Source: Bacteroidales bacterium
Lineage (GTDB): Bacteria > Bacteroidota > Bacteroidia > Bacteroidales > Bacteroidaceae
Direction of reading: 5' to 3'
Assembly: GCA_024690405.1 (NCBI GenBank)
Contig: JAILCU010000078.1
Span: 1-46,564, forward strand
Length of the DNA: 46,564 bases
Shown here: piece after piece, positions 42,679 through 46,564 of the stretch
Layout: each line of letters begins with the position of its first letter
Numbering within the stretch: position 1 is the first letter of the stretch
Made by a program: the position numbers and the translations under genes
Notes under the pieces: generated by a model
Databases searched by the model: none
What the model was told of the DNA's origin: nothing
What the model saw: the letters and a program-made list of their open reading frames with translations, nothing else

Positions 42679-43320
42679 ATGAAAAAAGACAATCTGAAAA
42701 GCCAGTATCGTGTCAACGAGCAAATCCGCGTGCGCGAAGTGCGCATTGTTGGAGACGACATTGAATCAACTGTGATGGACACACGCCAGGCGCTGCAGTT
42801 AGCAGAGCAGAAAGGCGTGGACCTTGTTGAGATTTCCCCCAACGCGGTTCCACCAGTTTGCCGCCTCATCGACTACTCCAAGTTCATCTATCAGCAGAAG
42901 AAACGGCAGAAGGAGATGAAGGCCAAGCAGGTCAAGATAGACATCAAGGAAATCCGCTTCGGACCGCAGACCGATGACCATGACTATGAGTTCAAACTCA
43001 AGCATGCCAAAGGGTTCCTCTCCGAGGGCGACAAAGTGAAGGCGTACGTCTTCTTCAAAGGCCGCTCCATTCTGTTCAAGGAACAGGGCGAGGTGCTTCT
43101 CCTCCGTTTCGCACAAGACCTGGAGGAATATGGCAAAGTAGAGTCAATGCCGGTGCTCGAAGGCAAGCGCATGACAATGTTCATAGCTCCAAAGAAGGTG
43201 ACGCCCAAAGCCCCCAAGGCCGACAGTGAAACCGACGAGTCAGAGGTCACCGAGCGCCGCAAGCCCCAGCAGAAAGCCCAGAAAGAATATACTGGGCCGA
43301 AAGTGGAAGGAGAGGACTAA
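42679..43320 (+). CDS. infC: Translation initiation factor IF-3
   Basis: A 213-residue factor that binds the 30S subunit and discriminates initiator t[21 protein letters not shown] is the N-domain, [19 protein letters not shown] the linker, and the C-domain runs through [20 protein letters not shown]. It carries a charged tail of about 35 residues ([20 protein letters not shown]) beyond the usual end. It starts at ordinary ATG 42679 rather than the rare codon seen in enterobacteria. The usual next genes rpmI and rplT are displaced by a 263-base repeat-bearing spacer. Confidence 0.96.
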   Translation: MKKDNLKSQYRVNEQIRVREVRIVGDDIESTVMDTRQALQLAEQKGVDLVEISPNAVPPVCRLIDYSKFIYQQKKRQKEMKAKQVKIDIKEIRFGPQTDDHDYEFKLKHAKGFLSEGDKVKAYVFFKGRSILFKEQGEVLLLRFAQDLEEYGKVESMPVLEGKRMTMFIAPKKVTPKAPKADSETDESEVTERRKPQQKAQKEYTGPKVEGED

Positions 43321-43419
43321 GCCGCTGGCAGTGGACAACTTGACAACTGGATAAGTGGACAAGTAGATAAGTTAACAAGTGGACAAGTTTACAAGTTAAT
43401 ACCTATCCTCGATAAGAAA

Positions 43420-43500
43420 CAACTAGTCAACTAGTCAACTAGTCAACTGCGAAGCAATCAACTAGTCAACTGCGAAGCAATCAACTCGTCAACTAGTCAA
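43420..43500. repeat. CAACTAGT octamer array with nested 23-bp units
   Basis: CAACTAGT repeats in tandem at 43420-43443, then alternates with CAACTGCGAAGCAAT (43444-43458 and 43467-43481), so CAACTAGT plus CAACTGCGAAGCAAT forms a 23-base unit occurring twice (43436-43458 and 43459-43481). Further octamers lie at 43482-43497. A separate looser array of ACAAGT and GTGGACAA elements occupies 43331-43398. Both lie between infC and rpmI. Confidence 0.85.
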
Positions 43501-43583
43501 CTAAATATAGAAAAAGGCTGTGCGTTGCGCTTGGTATATGCGTTGCCACGCCGTTAATTTAATAACAATTAAAAACAAAAAAA

Positions 43584-43781
43584 ATGCCAAAAGTAAAGAC
43601 GAATTCCGGTGCCAAAAAGCGTTTCAAGCTTACCGGAACGGGTAAGATTAAGCGTCATCACGCTTATCACAGCCACATCCTGACAAAAAAGGAGAAGACA
43701 CAGAAGCGTAACCTGCAGCACAGCGACCTTGTCGTGACAGCTAACCGCCGTCAAGTGCGCGAGCTCCTTCTGCTTCGCTAA
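43584..43781 (+). CDS. rpmI: Ribosomal protein bL35
   Basis: A 65-residue, very basic 50S protein with the family pattern [31 protein letters not shown] shown here only in part: the start [13 protein letters not shown] and the centre [14 protein letters not shown] are diagnostic. The leader just before the ATG is A-rich. It precedes rplT by 108 bases. Confidence 0.97.
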   Translation: MPKVKTNSGAKKRFKLTGTGKIKRHHAYHSHILTKKEKTQKRNLQHSDLVVTANRRQVRELLLLR

Positions 43782-43889
43782 TCCACCTAAATCAGGACAG
43801 AGATTTACCCACACAGTCACTAACCGGATTCATGGCACTAAAGACTGAATGTCACAATTCAGCGCCAGCATCCAAAAAGAAACAAAATT

Positions 43890-44234
43890 ATGCCAAGATC
43901 AGTAAATCACGTGGCTTCAAGAGCCAAGAGAAAGAGAATTTTAGGTTTAACCCGCGGCTACTTCGGCGCACGCAAGAATGTTTGGACCGTAGCCAAGAAC
44001 ACCTGGGAAAAGGGTCTTACCTATGCCTACCGTGACCGCAAGGCCAAGAAGCGCAACTTCCGCGCACTGTGGATTCAGCGTATCAACGCAGCCGTCCGTT
44101 TGGAAGGCATGAACTACAGCCAGTTTATGGGTCGCATCCACAAGGCTGGGATCGAGATCAACCGCAAGGTGTTGGCCGACCTGGCAATGAACGCTCCTGA
44201 AGTGTTCAAGACCATCGTCGAGAAGGTGAAATAA
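43890..44234 (+). CDS. rplT: Ribosomal protein bL20
   Basis: A 114-residue 50S assembly protein that in several bacteria also represses its own operon by binding leader [23 protein letters not shown] and [20 protein letters not shown] are the family signatures. The 108-base gap after rpmI contains a weak hairpin (CTGAAT, 43845-43850, with ATTCAG, 43857-43862). A terminator follows. Confidence 0.97.
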   Translation: MPRSVNHVASRAKRKRILGLTRGYFGARKNVWTVAKNTWEKGLTYAYRDRKAKKRNFRALWIQRINAAVRLEGMNYSQFMGRIHKAGIEINRKVLADLAMNAPEVFKTIVEKVK

Positions 44235-44268
44235 CCTACTCTCCTTTCGAAAGAAGAACTGAAAAAGG

Positions 44269-44294
44269 GCTCTCCCCAAAAGGAGAGCCTCTTT
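44269..44294 (+). terminator. Terminator after rplT
   Basis: GCTCTCC (44269-44275) pairs with GGAGAGC (44282-44288), extended by AAAGG against CTCTTT, giving a hairpin with a short T run at its end, 34 bases after the rplT stop. Confidence 0.75.
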
Positions 44295-44398
44295 AGACAA
44301 AAGACCGCTCCCCTGCCCTCTCCCACGATGTTATCCTGCCGGGGAAAAAGGGAGCGAAGTAACAACAAACAAAACCCTTTTAAAATAATTACAGGACT

Positions 44399-44812
44399 AT
44401 GAAGATTTCTAAAATTGAACATCTCGGTATTGCAGTACAAAGTATCGACGAGGTACTTCCCTATTTCGAAAACGTGCTAGGCCTAAAGTGCTACAAGACA
44501 GAAGTTGTTGAAGACCAGAAAGTGAAGACTGCCTTTATGAAGGTAGGCGAAGTGAAACTGGAACTCCTTGAGCCTACTTGCCCCGAAAGCACCATTCAGA
44601 AGTGGCTTGACAAAGGCAACAAGGGTGTTCATCACGTGGCTTTCTGCATCGAAGACGGCGTTGCCAACGCTCTGGCTGAATGCGATGAGAAAGGAATCCG
44701 CCTGATTGACGCTGCTCCACGTAAGGGCGCCGACGGTCTGCAGATTGCTTTCCTCCATCCGAAATCCACGGTTGGCATTCTCACCGAACTCTGCGAAGAC
44801 CCTAACAAGTAA
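44399..44812 (+). CDS. mce: Methylmalonyl-CoA epimerase
   Basis: A 137-residue vicinal-oxygen-chelate enzyme interconverting (R)- and (S)-methylmalonyl-CoA, used in the succinate-propionate route of Bacteroidales. IEHLGIAVQSID gives metal ligand H8; GVHHVAF gives H79; TVGILTELCE gives E130; LELLEP lies between. Length is normal. The methylmalonyl-CoA mutase and decarboxylase genes that often follow are not here; a terminator and repeats come next instead. Confidence 0.93.
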   Translation: MKISKIEHLGIAVQSIDEVLPYFENVLGLKCYKTEVVEDQKVKTAFMKVGEVKLELLEPTCPESTIQKWLDKGNKGVHHVAFCIEDGVANALAECDEKGIRLIDAAPRKGADGLQIAFLHPKSTVGILTELCEDPNK

Positions 44813-44822
44813 TTGAAACTTA

Positions 44823-44859
44823 AAAAGGGCTGTGTCGGACAATACGACGCAGCCCTTTT
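44823..44859 (+). terminator. Terminator after methylmalonyl-CoA epimerase
   Basis: AAAAGGGCTG (44823-44832) pairs with CAGCCCTTTT (44850-44859), with GTCG/CGAC pairs further inside. The right arm ends in TTTT. It starts ten bases after the stop. Confidence 0.85.
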
Positions 44860-44868
44860 GCTTCTAAA

Positions 44869-45034
44869 GGCTGAGCGTGGCCAAGGCCGCAGTCTTGAGT
44901 CGTAAGTCGTAAGTCGTAAGATGGCTGGCTGAGTGCGGCCAAAGCCGCAGTCTTGAGTCGGAAGTCGTAAGATGGCCGGCTGAGTGCGGCCAGGCCGCAG
45001 TTTTGAGTCGTAAGACTTAAGTCATAAGATGGCT
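44869..45034. repeat. Three imperfect copies of a 51-58-bp unit
   Basis: Units starting GGCTGAG at 44869, 44927 and 44978 share GGCTGAG-(T/C)G-GGCC-A-GGCCGCAG followed by TTTGAGTCGTAAG-like sequence and end in AAGATGGC. Each copy contains a small hairpin of GCGGCC/GGCCGC type, and GTCGTAA is itself repeated within copy 1. Confidence 0.8.
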
Positions 45035-45046
45035 GGCGCGAAGAAC

Positions 45047-45166
45047 GCTAAAAGCTAATGGCCAAGGCCAAAAGCTAAAGGCTAAAAGCCAAAAGCCAAA
45101 AGCCAAAGACCAAAAGCCAAAAGCCAAAGGCTAAAAGGCTAAAAGGCTAAAAGGCTAAAAGCTAAC
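45047..45166. repeat. Heptamer-type array (AAAAGCC/AAAAGGCT)
   Basis: About 120 bases of near-repeats of AAAAGCC, AAAAGCT and AAAAGGCT precede the Nudix gene. It is low-complexity, purine-rich on the plus strand and noncoding. Confidence 0.85.
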
Positions 45167-45182
45167 TCAAAAGTTATTTATT

Positions 45183-45722
45183 ATGAGAAATATGGATTGG
45201 AAAGTACTTAAATCGGAGTACTTGTTTCGTCGCCCATGGCTCACAGCGCGCCGTGACAGCTGTCAGTTGCCCGACGGGCGCATTATGGAAGAATACTATG
45301 TGTTGGAATATCCCACATTCATCAATGTGATAGCCGTAACAAAAGATGATGAGTTAGTGCTTGTCCGCCAATATAGACATGGTCTGGGACGCACCTGCTT
45401 CGAACTGGTTGCCGGATGCGTAGAAGAGGGTGAGGACCCTATGAAAGCGGCCCAACGAGAATTGCTTGAGGAGACTGGTTTCTCCGGCGGCGAATGGACT
45501 GAGAGCATGTGCTTCTCCTGCAACGCGAGCGCAATGAACAACCTCTCCCACAGTTATCTTGCTATAGGAGTGGAGCGCACATCAGGTCAGCATCTTGACG
45601 CAACCGAAGACATCGAAGTTTATACCTTCCCCAAGGAGAAAGTGCGCGAGATGCTGCTTCGCGGCGATTTTATGCAAGCCTCCATGGTTGCCCCTCTCTA
45701 TAAATTTTTCTCGGGGATGTGA
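45183..45722 (+). CDS. Nudix hydrolase (ADP-ribose pyrophosphatase-like)
   Basis: A 179-residue protein with a perfect Nudix box at 78-100 (G-x5-E-x7-REL-x-EE-x-GF: GCVEEGEDPMKAAQRELLEE then TGF). The preceding VLVRQYRHGLGRTCFELVAG resembles ADP-ribose pyrophosphatases and related sugar-nucleotide hydrolases. The reaction would split a nucleoside diphosphate linked to another group; the exact substrate is uncertain. ATG 45183 is used, with ATG 45192 as alternative. CcsA follows after 40 bases on the same strand, probably in the same transcript. Confidence 0.9.
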   Translation: MRNMDWKVLKSEYLFRRPWLTARRDSCQLPDGRIMEEYYVLEYPTFINVIAVTKDDELVLVRQYRHGLGRTCFELVAGCVEEGEDPMKAAQRELLEETGFSGGEWTESMCFSCNASAMNNLSHSYLAIGVERTSGQHLDATEDIEVYTFPKEKVREMLLRGDFMQASMVAPLYKFFSGM

Positions 45723-45762
45723 TTACGGTTTAAGGTCAATATAAAACTAAAAAATCAGAGGG

Positions 45763-46545
45763 ATGAGTTGGCAAGAGTTTATCTATTTTGCAATAATATC
45801 CATGCTTTTCTGGGCTTTCGGAGCTTTTGCCGCATGGCGCAATAAGGAGAGTGCAGCAACAATAAGCACTTGGATTGGGTTGTTGGTATTTTTTGCCTTC
45901 ATCGTAATGATGTGGATTTCGCTGGAGCGGCCGCCGCTGCGCACTATGGGCGAGACTCGTCTGTGGTATTCTTTTTTCTTGCCTCTTGCCGGGATAATCG
46001 TCTATTCAAGATGGAAATACAAATGGATTCTGACGTTTTCCACCGTCCTGTCTTTAGTATTTATCTGTGTGAATCTCTTCAAACCGGAAATTCATGACAA
46101 GACGCTTATGCCAGCGCTGCAAAGCCCTTGGTTTGCGCCTCACGTCATCGTTTATATGTTTGCCTATGCGGTGCTTGGAGCTGCAACCGTTATGGCTCTC
46201 TATCTCCTTTTCTTCAGGAAGGACGAGATAAGCAATGAGGAGTTTGCCATAACAGACAATCTCGTGAGCGTAGGACTCTCATTCATGACCTTCGGCATGC
46301 TCTTCGGCGCCCTTTGGGCAAAAGAGGCCTGGGGGCATTATTGGGGATGGGACCCAAAAGAGACGTGGGCCGCAATTACCTGGCTGAGCTATCTCGTTTA
46401 TATCCACTATCGCCGCCTGCCTAACCACAATGACCGCCTGTCTCTGTGGATGCTTTTAATCGCTTTCATCCTGCTGCAGATGTGTTGGTGGGGAATCAAT
46501 TACCTGCCCTCAGCACAAGCAACCAGCGAACACACATACAGCTGA
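45763..46545 (+). CDS. ccsA: CcsA-type cytochrome c assembly protein
   Basis: A 260-residue polytopic membrane protein. The tryptophan-rich heme-handling loop (EAWGHYWGWDPKETW, about 188-202) is the CcsA/CcmF/CcmC family signature, and H127 and H215 are placed like the flanking heme-ligand histidines. In system II, CcsA works with ResB (CcsB) to attach heme to CXXCH motifs outside the inner membrane. Family members commonly have six to eight helices; the hydrophobic segments here agree. No resB gene is visible before it, since the upstream neighbour is a Nudix gene. It may also be the related HemX-type protein, but the WWD loop favours CcsA. Confidence 0.85.
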   Translation: MSWQEFIYFAIISMLFWAFGAFAAWRNKESAATISTWIGLLVFFAFIVMMWISLERPPLRTMGETRLWYSFFLPLAGIIVYSRWKYKWILTFSTVLSLVFICVNLFKPEIHDKTLMPALQSPWFAPHVIVYMFAYAVLGAATVMALYLLFFRKDEISNEEFAITDNLVSVGLSFMTFGMLFGALWAKEAWGHYWGWDPKETWAAITWLSYLVYIHYRRLPNHNDRLSLWMLLIAFILLQMCWWGINYLPSAQATSEHTYS

Positions 46546-46564
46546 TTCCCAAACCAACTGCGAG

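Noticed and set aside
43845..43862. L20-binding hairpin between rpmI and rplT
   Set aside because: The stem has only six base pairs and does not match a known L20 site that I can recognise.

Overview
The window comes from a member of the Bacteroidetes, almost certainly order Bacteroidales and most like Prevotellaceae. The grounds are two SusC/SusD outer-membrane transporter pairs, Bacteroidetes-type promoters (TTTG about 20 bases before TAnnTTTG), mostly A-rich rather than Shine-Dalgarno leaders, a MetH without a reactivation domain, and recF followed directly by a small DUF721 gene. No rRNA, tRNA, CRISPR array, phage or transposase gene was seen.

Layout. Positions 1-4255 (+) hold two paralogous secreted serine hydrolases, the first cut by the window edge, and an anaerobic sulfatase-maturating radical SAM enzyme. 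Positions 4405-6734 hold a cytidine deaminase-GH25 lysozyme pair (-) divergent from a LysM glucosaminidase (+). An EttA-type ABC-F protein (+) follows. A minus-strand run of housekeeping genes covers 8776-14043, in transcription order: TPR membrane protein, ribH, smpB, metH, DUF4375 protein. recF and a DUF721/DciA-like gene diverge from it. Two tandem acyl-CoA synthetase-like genes (-) and a GH35 beta-galactosidase (+) come next.

Positions 22820-40334 are one minus-strand block of seven exported proteins with overlaps or short gaps: fasciclin lipoprotein (950 aa), SusC, SusD, fasciclin lipoprotein (702 aa), fasciclin lipoprotein (615 aa), SusC, SusD. It contains no recognisable glycoside hydrolase, lyase, sulfatase, peptidase or regulator. 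This is the best candidate for an undescribed system: a double SusCD importer in which FAS1-domain lipoproteins take the place usually held by surface glycan-binding proteins. Its substrate cannot be read from the sequence.

The right end is conserved: thrS-infC, then rpmI-rplT, methylmalonyl-CoA epimerase, a Nudix hydrolase and a CcsA-type cytochrome c assembly protein. Throughout, the spaces between genes carry short tandem repeats of unrelated sequence (units of 7, 8, 17, 18, 22, 28, 32 and about 55 bases). One of these families is a fourfold copy of the last codons and stop of metH.
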